Source of the DNA: Chryseobacterium daeguense DSM 19388
GTDB taxonomy: Bacteria; Bacteroidota; Bacteroidia; Flavobacteriales; Weeksellaceae
Assembly: GCF_000430825.1 (NCBI RefSeq)
Contig: NZ_KE387263.1
Span: 1 to 64,000, forward strand
Length of the DNA: 64,000 bases
Direction: 5' to 3'
The position numbers were made by a program, and so were the translations under genes. Positions 39,090-46,961 of the stretch are shown one piece after another. How positions within the stretch are numbered: position 1 is the first letter of the stretch; the number at the start of each line of letters is the position of its first letter. The notes under the pieces are model-generated. The model ran no database searches and had not been told where the DNA came from. It saw nothing but the letters and a program-made list of their open reading frames with translations.

Positions 39090-41921
39090 TTACTCTAGTT
39101 CTCTTTTCAAAAACTTACCTGTCAAACTTTTCTTCGATTTTACGATTTCTTCCGGAGTTCCCTGTGCTACAATCTGCCCGCCGTGCTTTCCACCTTCAGG
39201 ACCAACATCTATAATATGATCTGCTAATTTTATAACGTCCATATTATGTTCAATAATAATAAATGAGTTTCCTAATTCCACTAATTTATTAATAGCATCC
39301 ATAAGTATTTTCACGTCTTCAAAGTGAAGTCCGGTGGTAGGTTCATCAAGGATATATAATGTATTTCCGGTCTGTCTTTTTGCCAGTTCAGTTGCCAGCT
39401 TGATACGCTGAGCCTCTCCTCCTGAAAGCGTGGTCGATTGCTGTCCCAAAGTAATATACCCCAAACCTACATCCTGTAATGTTTTTACTCTTGCAAAAAT
39501 CTTTGGAATCGGCTGGAAAAATTCTACGGCTTCATCAATCGTCATATCCAATACATCTGAAATAGATTTTCCTTTGTAACGTACTTCCAGCGTTTCCCTG
39601 TTGAAACGTTTTCCGTTGCAGGTTTCGCAATGTACATAGACATCCGGTAAGAAATTCATTTCAATAACCTTCAACCCGCCTCCCTGACAGGTTTCGCATC
39701 TTCCGCCTTTTACGTTGAAAGAGAATCTTCCCGGCTTATAACCACGGATTTTACTTTCCGGCAATTCAGCAAAAAGATTTCGGATATCCGTAAACATTCC
39801 TGTGTAGGTTGCCGGGTTTGAACGTGGCGTTCTCCCGATCGGGGTCTGGTCTACATCTACAATTTTATCGATGTTTTCGAGACCATCAATTTTTTTGTAT
39901 GGTAAAGGTTCCTGAACGGCTCTGTAAAAATGCTTGTTTAAAATCGGGTACAAGGTTCCGTTAATCAAAGAAGATTTTCCGCTTCCTGAAATTCCTGAAA
40001 CTACAACCAGCTTACCTAAAGGAATATCCAGTGTTACATTTTTAAGATTATTTCCTGTAGCCCCTTTTAATACGATATTTTTACCGTTTCCTTTACGTCT
40101 TTCCGCAGGAATTTCGATTTTTCTTTTTCCATTAATATACTGAGCTGTAATCGTATCCGCTTTCAACAAATCTTTCGGTTTTCCCTGCCAAAGGATTTCT
40201 CCCCCGAACTTCCCGGCTCTGGGGCCAATATCCAGTACCTCATCGGCCTCCAGAATCATATCTTTGTCGTGTTCTACCACCAAAACAGAGTTTCCGATAT
40301 CACGGAGATTTTTCAGTGAATTAATCAATCTCTCATTGTCTCTCTGGTGTAAACCTATACTCGGTTCATCCAAAATATAAAGAACATTTACCAATTGAGA
40401 CCCTATCTGCGTAGCCAGGCGAATCCTTTGAGACTCCCCTCCTGAAAGAGTTTTTGAACTCCTGCTCAGGCTTAAATAATCCAAACCTACATCCAGCAAA
40501 AACTGAAGCCTTGTTTCGATTTCTTTTAAAATTTCATGAGCAATAATGGCATGCTTTTCTGAGAATTTATCTTTAACGTCAGCTAACCAGTCTTTTAAAT
40601 CTATTAAACTCAATGCATTAACCTCAGCAATATTTTTTCCATCGATTTTAAAGCTCAGGCTTGAAGGCTGAAGACGTGTTCCCTTACATTCCGGACACGT
40701 TTCTTCCGTTGTGAAATGTCTTTCCAGCAAAATAGCCTCGTAAGATTCCCTTTCCTCAATGATCTCTTCCATAAAAGGAATTAAACCATCAAAGCTGATT
40801 TTAATTTTCTTGGTAATTCCGGCGTATTTTAAATCTTTATTGAATTCTTTGTGGCATCCGTTGTACATATAATCCAACGCTTCTTCCGGGATATCCTGAA
40901 AAGGAGTAGTTAAGCCCAATCCGAAAATTTCAAGGATATTTTTAATCTGAGCCAGAATCCATTTATTAGATTTAATATCTTCCAAAGGCAGTAAGCCTCC
41001 CTGATTTATTGATAATTTTGGATTTTCAACAAAATAATCGGTGTTTATTTTTTTAATAGTTCCCAAGCCTTTACATTCCGGGCAGCTTCCTTTCGGAGAG
41101 TTAAAAGAGAATGTATTCGGTTCCGGCAAAGCCAATGAATGACCGGTTTCCGCATCCATTAAATTCTTTGAAAAATATTCAATTTCCGTACTTCCCAGTT
41201 TTTGAATCCCGATTAAGCCTTCTCCCATTTCCATCGCCGTCCGCAATGATTTTTCCATTCTGGCTTCGGAAGCACTTTCCCCGATAATCCAACGGTCGAT
41301 TACAATGTCGATATCGTGGGTTTTGTAACGGTCAAGCTTTAAATCATATTCAATATCCTGCAGTTCACCGTCAATTCTTGCCTGCCCGTACCCTTTCTTA
41401 GCCATCTGCACGAAAAGTTCATGATAATGACCTTTTCTGGAACGTACCACTGGAGCCATCAGCATGATTTTTTCGCCTTTATAATTTTCTTTAATTGTAT
41501 CAAGAATCTGATCTTCGGTATAGCTTACCAGCCTCTTGCCTGTTGTCTGAGAATACGCATCTGAAACTCTTGCGTATAGAAGACGGAGAAAATCATATAA
41601 TTCCGTAACCGTTCCTACGGTAGAACGGGGATTTTTATTGGTTGTTTTCTGTTCTATGGCAATTACGGGAGATAATCCTTCTATTTTGTCTACATCAGGA
41701 CGCTCCAGTCCGCCCAAAAACTGTCTGGCATAAGCAGAAAACGTTTCGATATAACGGCGCTGGCCTTCTGCAAAAATAGTATCAAAAGCCAATGATGATT
41801 TTCCGCTTCCCGAAAGCCCGGTAATTACTACCAATTCGTTGCGCGGAATTTTTACGTTAATATTTTTAAGATTATGTTCACGGGCTCCGTAAACTTCTAT
41901 ATATTCTGTTGATTTACTCAT
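39090..41921 (-). CDS. uvrA: UvrABC excinuclease subunit A
   Basis: A 943-residue protein of normal length. Two ABC ATPase cassettes: Walker A GLSGSGKSSLAFDT at 35-48 with an SLSRSSKTLSGGESQRI signature, then GISGSGKSSLINGT near 640 with a QSTTLSGGEAQRIKLA signature. Zinc-binding CxxC pairs are in CPECKGLGTI and CETCQGGGLK/VHCETCNGKRF. It scans DNA for bulky lesions and loads UvrB. Stands alone; no uvrB nearby. Confidence 0.99.
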   Translation of the reverse strand: MSKSTEYIEVYGAREHNLKNINVKIPRNELVVITGLSGSGKSSLAFDTIFAEGQRRYIETFSAYARQFLGGLERPDVDKIEGLSPVIAIEQKTTNKNPRSTVGTVTELYDFLRLLYARVSDAYSQTTGKRLVSYTEDQILDTIKENYKGEKIMLMAPVVRSRKGHYHELFVQMAKKGYGQARIDGELQDIEYDLKLDRYKTHDIDIVIDRWIIGESASEARMEKSLRTAMEMGEGLIGIQKLGSTEIEYFSKNLMDAETGHSLALPEPNTFSFNSPKGSCPECKGLGTIKKINTDYFVENPKLSINQGGLLPLEDIKSNKWILAQIKNILEIFGLGLTTPFQDIPEEALDYMYNGCHKEFNKDLKYAGITKKIKISFDGLIPFMEEIIEERESYEAILLERHFTTEETCPECKGTRLQPSSLSFKIDGKNIAEVNALSLIDLKDWLADVKDKFSEKHAIIAHEILKEIETRLQFLLDVGLDYLSLSRSSKTLSGGESQRIRLATQIGSQLVNVLYILDEPSIGLHQRDNERLINSLKNLRDIGNSVLVVEHDKDMILEADEVLDIGPRAGKFGGEILWQGKPKDLLKADTITAQYINGKRKIEIPAERRKGNGKNIVLKGATGNNLKNVTLDIPLGKLVVVSGISGSGKSSLINGTLYPILNKHFYRAVQEPLPYKKIDGLENIDKIVDVDQTPIGRTPRSNPATYTGMFTDIRNLFAELPESKIRGYKPGRFSFNVKGGRCETCQGGGLKVIEMNFLPDVYVHCETCNGKRFNRETLEVRYKGKSISDVLDMTIDEAVEFFQPIPKIFARVKTLQDVGLGYITLGQQSTTLSGGEAQRIKLATELAKRQTGNTLYILDEPTTGLHFEDVKILMDAINKLVELGNSFIIIEHNMDVIKLADHIIDVGPEGGKHGGQIVAQGTPEEIVKSKKSLTGKFLKRELE

Positions 41922-42056
41922 AATTTGGTGTGATTTTACCTGAAAATCACGATGTGCAAAATTACGGAAATTTTAGGAATTTTTTGTGTTAAAATTGTTA
42001 GATTATTAGCCGTGAATCTATCCATTTTTTATTTTAAATGAAATTAACTTTGTGGA

Positions 42057-42173
42057 ATTCTTCGACTGCTCACGTTCAGCATGACAGAAGTCTAATACTA
42101 ATTGTTTTATTTCAAATTAAATGCAGAAAAAATTTCGCGGTGTCATCCTAAGTGAGAACAGTCAAAAGATCTC
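42057..42173. repeat. Degenerate paired palindrome upstream of the Crp/Fnr gene
   Basis: TTCTTCGACTGCTCACGTTC..CATGACAG on the left and TGTCATCCTAAGTGAGAACA on the right. A weathered copy of the CTTCGAC...CAGCATGAC family, in the 328-base uvrA-crp spacer, in which I see no other feature. Confidence 0.6.
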
Positions 42174-42249
42174 TAACAATACCAAGCAAGAATATCCATT
42201 CAAAAATTAACTATTTTTTAATTAAATTTACATCACTTAAAACCCAGCC

Positions 42250-42819
42250 ATGAACAGACTCCGGGAACATATTGAAGCCATAACTCCGCTTACAGATGAG
42301 GAGTTTGATTACGTCAAAGACTTTTTCGTTCTTAAAAATGTTCGCAAAAACCAGTTTTTAGTTCATGAGGGAGACGAAGTAAAATATGAATTTCTGGCTT
42401 TAGACGGTATTTATAAAGTTTTCTATATTGATGAAAACGGTAAAGAACATATCCTCCAGTTTGCGAAAAAAAACTGGTGGATGACGGATTATATCGGATT
42501 TTTTAAACAAAAGAATGCTACCATGTTTGTAGAATGCCTGCAGGACGGAGCTATAGTATGCCTTACACTGGAAGGCCGTGAAAAACTGTCTTCAGAACTT
42601 CATAAGATGGAGCATTTCTTCAGAGTAAAGCTGATGAACGGCTATATTGCTTTACAGCAGAGAATTATGCTTTTATTATCGAGTACACCGCAACAGCGAT
42701 ATGAAGAATTTGTAAGATTATATCCGGATCTTATCTCCGAAATTACTAAAAAATATGTTGCAGAATATCTTGGAGTAAGCCGCGAAACACTTAGCAGGCT
42801 GTATTCTAATATTAAATAA
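42250..42819 (+). CDS. Crp/Fnr-family transcription regulator
   Basis: A 189-residue protein with an N-terminal cupin-like cNMP-binding fold (LVHEGDEVKYEFLALDGIYK, YIDENGKEHILQFAKKNWW) and a C-terminal winged helix with YVAEYLGVSRETLSRLYSNIK. The recognition helix SRETLSR keeps the Arg, Glu and Arg that E. coli CRP uses to read TGTGA. The cAMP-contacting Arg-Ser pair is absent and no cysteines suggest an iron-sulphur cluster, so the ligand is unknown. Downstream lies a CRP-like palindrome at 43019, before the DJ-1 operon. Confidence 0.9.
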   Translation: MNRLREHIEAITPLTDEEFDYVKDFFVLKNVRKNQFLVHEGDEVKYEFLALDGIYKVFYIDENGKEHILQFAKKNWWMTDYIGFFKQKNATMFVECLQDGAIVCLTLEGREKLSSELHKMEHFFRVKLMNGYIALQQRIMLLLSSTPQQRYEEFVRLYPDLISEITKKYVAEYLGVSRETLSRLYSNIK

Positions 42820-42825
42820 TTTTAT

Positions 42826-42950
42826 GTCATTGCGAGGAGCGAAGCGATGAAGCAATCTCTTTTTTAAATACTAATAGCACTAATTTTTCACAAATAACAC
42901 TGGAATATATTATACCTCTAAACTATGCTTAGATCCTTCCAGGATGACAA
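42826..42950. repeat. GTCATTGCGAGGAGCGAAGCG repeat
   Basis: GTCATTGCGAGGAGCGAAGC followed by GATGAAGCAATCTC, the widespread bacterial 'GTCATTGCGAGG' type, with a trailing CCAGGATGACAA at 42939-42950 as a possible degenerate second arm. Confidence 0.7.
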
Positions 42951-43018
42951 ACATTATGTATATTTTTTATGTTTAATAATAGTTTTACATAAAATTCTAA
43001 TTTAAAAATCAAATATTC

Positions 43019-43040
43019 AAGTGTGATTTCGATCACACTT
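43019..43040. promoter_or_regulatory. CRP-like palindrome upstream of the DJ-1 operon
   Basis: AAGTGTGA-N6-TCACACTT has perfect 8-base arms and matches the CRP consensus AAATGTGA-N6-TCACATTT in 14 of 16 arm positions. It is centred about 64 bases before the predicted start of the DJ-1 transcript, near class I activator spacing, and lies 200 bases after the Crp/Fnr gene. It is also followed by a T-run, so it could instead be a terminator for that gene. Confidence 0.55.
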
Positions 43041-43063
43041 TTTTTGTGACTTCACTCCTTCTG

Positions 43064-43090
43064 TTGAGGCATTGGATCAACCTACATTTG
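43064..43090 (+). promoter_or_regulatory. Promoter of the DJ-1/monooxygenase operon
   Basis: TACATTTG at 43083-43090 is a -7 element with TTG at 43064-43066 in the -33 position. Predicted start near 43094-43097, about 60 bases before the ATG. Confidence 0.6.
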
Positions 43091-43157
43091 CTATAGAAAT
43101 TTAAAACAATTTCAAAAGATCATTCAAAAATAATAATTAACTAAAAAAATTTAAGTC

Positions 43158-43838
43158 ATGAATCCAAAAGTATTAATCATTGTATCCAATGCCAGCTCAA
43201 TCGGACCTAATCACCGAAGAACCGGAACTTTCTTATCTGAAGTAGCGCATCCTTACGCAGAATTTGAAAAAGCAGGCTATGAAGTTGATTTTGCAAGCCT
43301 TACTGGTGAATCTCCGTTTTTAGATGCTTTAAATTTAGCCGGTGATCCTGATAACTTAAAATTCTTAACCGGAAAAGGTTGGGAAGGAATGCACAGTGCA
43401 ATAAAACTTTCTAATCTGGATATCAGTTCTTATGATGCTGTTTTTGTTCCGGGAGGTCTGGCACCGATGGTAGATATGCCGGAAGCCGCCGAACTTAAAA
43501 AAGTAATTGCTGAATTTTATGAAAACAATCGCGTTGTAGGAGCCGTTTGCCACGGTCCTGTTTCACTCTTAAATGTAAAATTGAGTGACGGAAGTTATCT
43601 GGTGGATGGTAAAAATATCACATCATTTACGACTGAAGAAGAAGATAACTATGCAAGACCGGATGTTCCTTTCGATTTGCAAACGGCCTTAACTGAACAG
43701 GGAGCGATTTTCCACGCCGCTGAACCCTGGTCTGCCAACAGTATCGCAGACGGAAATCTTGTAACAGGTCAAAACCCAGCTTCTGCAAAAGGTGTTGGTG
43801 AAAAAATGGTTGCTCTGCTGGAGGCTAAAAAATCATAA
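43158..43838 (+). CDS. DJ-1/PfpI-family (Hsp31-like) protein
   Basis: A 226-residue class I glutamine-amidotransferase-like protein. The nucleophile elbow is GAVCHGPVSLL (Cys131, His132), with a conserved acid in FLSEVAHPY (Glu28). SYDAVFVPGGLAPMVD is the family's second motif. Relatives are Hsp31-type chaperones, glyoxalase III or proteases of reactive-carbonyl stress. It sits 19 bases before a monooxygenase gene, so both likely answer to the same signal; the Crp-like site upstream is the candidate switch. Confidence 0.93.
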   Translation: MNPKVLIIVSNASSIGPNHRRTGTFLSEVAHPYAEFEKAGYEVDFASLTGESPFLDALNLAGDPDNLKFLTGKGWEGMHSAIKLSNLDISSYDAVFVPGGLAPMVDMPEAAELKKVIAEFYENNRVVGAVCHGPVSLLNVKLSDGSYLVDGKNITSFTTEEEDNYARPDVPFDLQTALTEQGAIFHAAEPWSANSIADGNLVTGQNPASAKGVGEKMVALLEAKKS

Positions 43839-43857
43839 TTTAATTCAAAATAAAAAA

Positions 43858-44157
43858 ATGGATCAAAACGCTGTATTTGTTCACGCCAAATGGCAGGTGA
43901 AAGAAGGAAAACTGGATGCCGTTCTTCAATTAATGAAAGAAGCCGGAGAAAAAAGTACCCGGGAAGAAGGAAATTTGTTTTATAAACTGCATCAGAGTCA
44001 GGAAGATCAGAATACAATTATTTTATATGAAGGGTATATAAGTGCCGATGCTGTGGAAATCCATCGTAATTCTGAGCATTTTAAAAGCATTGTACTGGAA
44101 CAGGTTGTTCCTTTATTGGAGGAAAGAGAGGTGATTCTTATGAATCTGTTATTTTAA
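43858..44157 (+). CDS. Antibiotic biosynthesis monooxygenase (ABM/YgiN-like)
   Basis: A 99-residue protein from ATG 43858 (MDQNAVFVHAKWQVKEGKLD); the longer frame from 43792 overlaps the DJ-1 gene and is not used. The ABM dimeric ferredoxin-like fold shows in EEGNLFYKLHQSQEDQNTII, a LYEGYISADAVEIHRNSEHF segment and the last helix. E. coli YgiN is a quinol monooxygenase, and small ABM proteins handle quinones or similar. With DJ-1 it looks like a stress or quinone-protection pair. Confidence 0.88.
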   Translation: MDQNAVFVHAKWQVKEGKLDAVLQLMKEAGEKSTREEGNLFYKLHQSQEDQNTIILYEGYISADAVEIHRNSEHFKSIVLEQVVPLLEEREVILMNLLF

Positions 44158-44172
44158 TGATGTGTTTTAATG

Positions 44173-44205
44173 AGTTACGGGCAAACCTATGGTTTGCCCG
44201 TAACT
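44173..44205 (+). terminator. Terminator of the DJ-1/monooxygenase operon
   Basis: 15-bp perfect stem AGTTACGGGCAAACC/GGTTTGCCCGTAACT, TAT loop, T-run. Confidence 0.93.
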
Positions 44206-44221
44206 TTTTTATAATTGTTTG

Positions 44222-44332
44222 ATCCTTCGACAGGCTCAGGATGACACTGTGAAAATCTCCTGCATATTTTAATTAAAATAAAATGAAACAGTCAGTATTA
44301 GAGCACTGTCATCCTGAGCCTGTCGAAGAATC
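44222..44332. repeat. Paired palindrome, CCTTCGACAGGCTCAGGATGAC family
   Basis: Arms 44222-44248 (GATCCTTCGACAGGCTCAGG..) and 44306-44332 (..CCTGAGCCTGTCGAAGAATC), nearly perfect complements with a 57-base centre. Confidence 0.88.
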
Positions 44333-44338
44333 TTTAAT

Positions 44339-46222
44339 TTAATTATCAAAAAAATCAGAATCTTCATTTGTTACTTTCACAACATATTCTATTCCGTCAA
44401 TTGCTTTTGAAATGATCTGATTTCTCAGAATATTCGCCATGTTTTCCCAATATACTCTTCCGTAAAAAGAATAATTCTGTGGAATGATTTCTACCTCAAC
44501 CGTTCTTACAAAGCCCTCTTTAGGCTTGTTGCTGATCATGGTTCCGCGTTTTACCCTTACGTCTTTTAATTCGTCTTTCAGAACCATTCTGCAATAGTTT
44601 TTAACATCTTCCAAAGAAATAATTTTATCTCTCGTGGTCAAAGCATATTTATACGCCTGAATGCTGTCTGTTCCTTTCTGTTCTTCCGCCCCGCCGATGG
44701 TTTCCGTTAAAAGAATAAGCATCTGGGATTTTAACTGGTTGGAAAGCTCAGTCCCGGGACGCATGTGGTTCGCAAGCGTGCAGTGGGTAACCCAAAATGA
44801 TGCGTAGGTATGATCCGTTTTTTCTACAGGCTCCATAATGATGTAATTCAGCTCCTGCTTGATGGTTCTTTTCGCATTATTCACTTTCTGAACCATAGAT
44901 TTCATCTTATCGGCCATCTCGCTTAAGACACCCTTTACATTATCCCTGTTTAAAAGAGAAAACGCGGCAATTTCGTCTCTGGTAAGTTCCAGAACATTGG
45001 CGATCATATCCACTGCATTTCTGTTTGTAAAACGTTCCATACCGCCTTTTCTTACCGTGTATAAGCCTTTTTTAAGATCATCGTTGGGCGTAAAAGGTAT
45101 TTCCGTATACCGTCTTCCGTCTCCATCCTGAACTTCATCAACATATAAAAAATGTTCGCCTTCATCTGTAACCAGCGGAATATTATTTCCCATAATATCC
45201 AGGCTGTATTCTGTTTTTTTCCAGCCACGGTTGTAAATAGGGAATGCGTTTAATACAAATGAAAAATTATCTAAAATCTCTGCCGAAAACTGTGGAGGAA
45301 ACTCCAAAGTAAGCCACAGATAGCGTTTTCCGTCAATATGTTTTGTGATTTCTTCTTTATAATCTACATATTCTAAATTTTCAGGCAATTTTCCAGGTTC
45401 GGAAAACAAAGAATCCGAAAGTCCGGTAATCTCAATGAATTTGTGGCGGTAAATGCTTTTCACATCTTCAAAAAGTTTATTCTGGATAGACTGTTCGCGG
45501 AACATCTGTTCATATCCGTCCGTCTGATTATTTTTGATATAAGTAAGTCCTTCTTTTACAAACAAAGGGTTTCCATTACTGGAAACCGTAATGTACGGTA
45601 ATAATTTATAGACAAAATCAAGATGTTCAAAGGCCGGATTTGAGCAATAAATGCTGAGATACTTAGGAAAACTTTCACTTTCATATTTTGAAACATTAAT
45701 TCCGATGGTAACCTTCCTGTAATCTTCCGGCTTTCCCTGGAATCTTGCAATCGGGATTTTATTTAAGCGGTCGTCCACACTGTAGCAGGTATTCCCTACG
45801 AACATAACAGCGGTCTGCGCTTTATTGATCCTGATATTTCCTACGGGCGTAAACGGAATATTAATCTGCTTATCTGACTCTGATTTTACCGTAGAGGTCA
45901 TCTGTTTCCTGAAGAAAAATTCTGTATGCTCCAACAGGATTTCCGAAGATTCATAAGGCTGCGTAAAAGCAATGGCATGGGCCGGAATGGGATGTGTATA
46001 AATGGACGGCGTTAATAATTTTGCCAGCTTTTCTAAAATTCTGGCATTTACCGTCTGTATTTCGTTATTTGCTTTGAAAACTTCTGTGCTGAATGCGTCT
46101 ATCAATAACTTTACGAAAGGATCCAGTGACTGTGGACTTTTTAATCCCCAAACTTTGGTAGCATTCTGAAGCATTCTTGCTTTTACAGATTCTTTGGAAT
46201 ATATATTTTGGTCTAAATTCAT
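44339..46222 (-). CDS. tssF: Type VI secretion baseplate protein TssF (T6SS iii)
   Basis: A 627-residue TssF/VasA-like protein of the Bacteroidota subtype iii system. The N-terminus MNLDQNIYSKESVKARMLQN leads into VWGLKSPQSLDPFVKLLIDA, and the PIPAHAIAFTQPYESSEILL segment is the typical TssF stretch. The C-terminus holds the VRTVEVEIIPQNYSFYGRVYW and IISKAIDGIEYVVKV strands. TssF forms baseplate wedges with TssE, TssG and TssK. It follows tssE by 26 bases; no other T6SS gene is seen here. Confidence 0.85.
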   Translation of the reverse strand: MNLDQNIYSKESVKARMLQNATKVWGLKSPQSLDPFVKLLIDAFSTEVFKANNEIQTVNARILEKLAKLLTPSIYTHPIPAHAIAFTQPYESSEILLEHTEFFFRKQMTSTVKSESDKQINIPFTPVGNIRINKAQTAVMFVGNTCYSVDDRLNKIPIARFQGKPEDYRKVTIGINVSKYESESFPKYLSIYCSNPAFEHLDFVYKLLPYITVSSNGNPLFVKEGLTYIKNNQTDGYEQMFREQSIQNKLFEDVKSIYRHKFIEITGLSDSLFSEPGKLPENLEYVDYKEEITKHIDGKRYLWLTLEFPPQFSAEILDNFSFVLNAFPIYNRGWKKTEYSLDIMGNNIPLVTDEGEHFLYVDEVQDGDGRRYTEIPFTPNDDLKKGLYTVRKGGMERFTNRNAVDMIANVLELTRDEIAAFSLLNRDNVKGVLSEMADKMKSMVQKVNNAKRTIKQELNYIIMEPVEKTDHTYASFWVTHCTLANHMRPGTELSNQLKSQMLILLTETIGGAEEQKGTDSIQAYKYALTTRDKIISLEDVKNYCRMVLKDELKDVRVKRGTMISNKPKEGFVRTVEVEIIPQNYSFYGRVYWENMANILRNQIISKAIDGIEYVVKVTNEDSDFFDN

Positions 46223-46248
46223 AGGTTCTGGTTACAAGTTTACAATAA

Positions 46249-46689
46249 TTAATCAATCGACATCGGGCTCAGGAATAATTCCGTAGAAAAGCTGAACCGC
46301 TCTCCCGTTTCTTCCATTTTTGCATTGATGGCAATTTTTACTTTCTTTTTGATTTCAGTATGCTCTTTTGTATCGTAGCTGTGTTCTACAATGAGGATAT
46401 GTGCATCGATCTGTGGCTGCACAATCCTCGGCTCATAATCCCTGATCTGTCTTTTCAGGCTTTTTATGAATACGCTTTCCCATACTGCACTTGTAACTCC
46501 GTTATCGAATTCCAGGTTCCAGACGTCGTTTCCGTAATTTTCATCATATCTGTTTTCGCCTTTCTTTGTGGTGATCAACAGCATGATGTTATGGGCAATG
46601 CTTTCTCCCATGTCGCAGGTGTCGATACTTCCTCCTTCTGTCATTAAGGTTGACGGAACGAAAGGCATTCTGTAATTTGGTGTGTCCAT
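46249..46689 (-). CDS. tssE: Type VI secretion baseplate protein TssE (gp25-like)
   Basis: A 146-residue GPW/gp25 protein. Diagnostic are IAHNIMLLITTKKGENRYDE and NYGNDVWNLEFDNGVTSAVW, followed by KSLKRQIRDYEPRI near residue 90, the family's conserved E-P-R. It connects the baseplate to the sheath. The pair tssE-tssF is separated by 26 bases and ends at a dispersed repeat; upstream is an unrelated permease gene. Confidence 0.86.
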   Translation of the reverse strand: MDTPNYRMPFVPSTLMTEGGSIDTCDMGESIAHNIMLLITTKKGENRYDENYGNDVWNLEFDNGVTSAVWESVFIKSLKRQIRDYEPRIVQPQIDAHILIVEHSYDTKEHTEIKKKVKIAINAKMEETGERFSFSTELFLSPMSID

Positions 46690-46806
46690 GATCTCAACTT
46701 CTTTATTTTTTACTTCATAGTCTTGTTTAATCGAAAATAAATACCAAATTAAGTATTTTTAGCGAAATAAAATATTATAAGATTTAAATTTGATGTATAA
46801 TATTTA

Positions 46807-46891
46807 GGCTGTTAGCTTTAGGGCCTTCAGCAATTATTTAGCAAGGTTTCGGGGCTGGTGGCTTCGAGTGCGGAGAGCGGGAAAAAGCTCC
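46807..46891. repeat. Composite repeat, second copy (AGTGCGGAGAGCGGGAAAAAG)
   Basis: The right part AGTGCGGAGAGCGGGAAAAAG (46867-46887) matches the right arm of the element at 31406; the left part is divergent, with GGCCTTCAGC and TTTCGGGGCT. No GC-rich hairpin remains. Confidence 0.65.
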
Positions 46892-46926
46892 TTTAAAAAT
46901 AGGTAATGAGTATTAAATAACAATAA

Positions 46927-46957
46927 AAAAGCTGTCTAAATTAATTAAACAGCTTTT
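46927..46957 (-). terminator. Terminator of the amino-acid permease gene
   Basis: AAAAGCTGT pairs with ACAGCTTTT around a 13-base loop, followed by T on the minus strand, 5 bases past the permease stop. Confidence 0.75.
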
Positions 46958-46961
46958 GAAT

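Noticed and set aside
43019..43047. Palindrome at 43019 as a plain terminator of the Crp/Fnr gene
   Set aside because: Not excluded, since a T-run follows it, but it sits 200 bases after the stop and matches a CRP site so closely that the operator reading is preferred.
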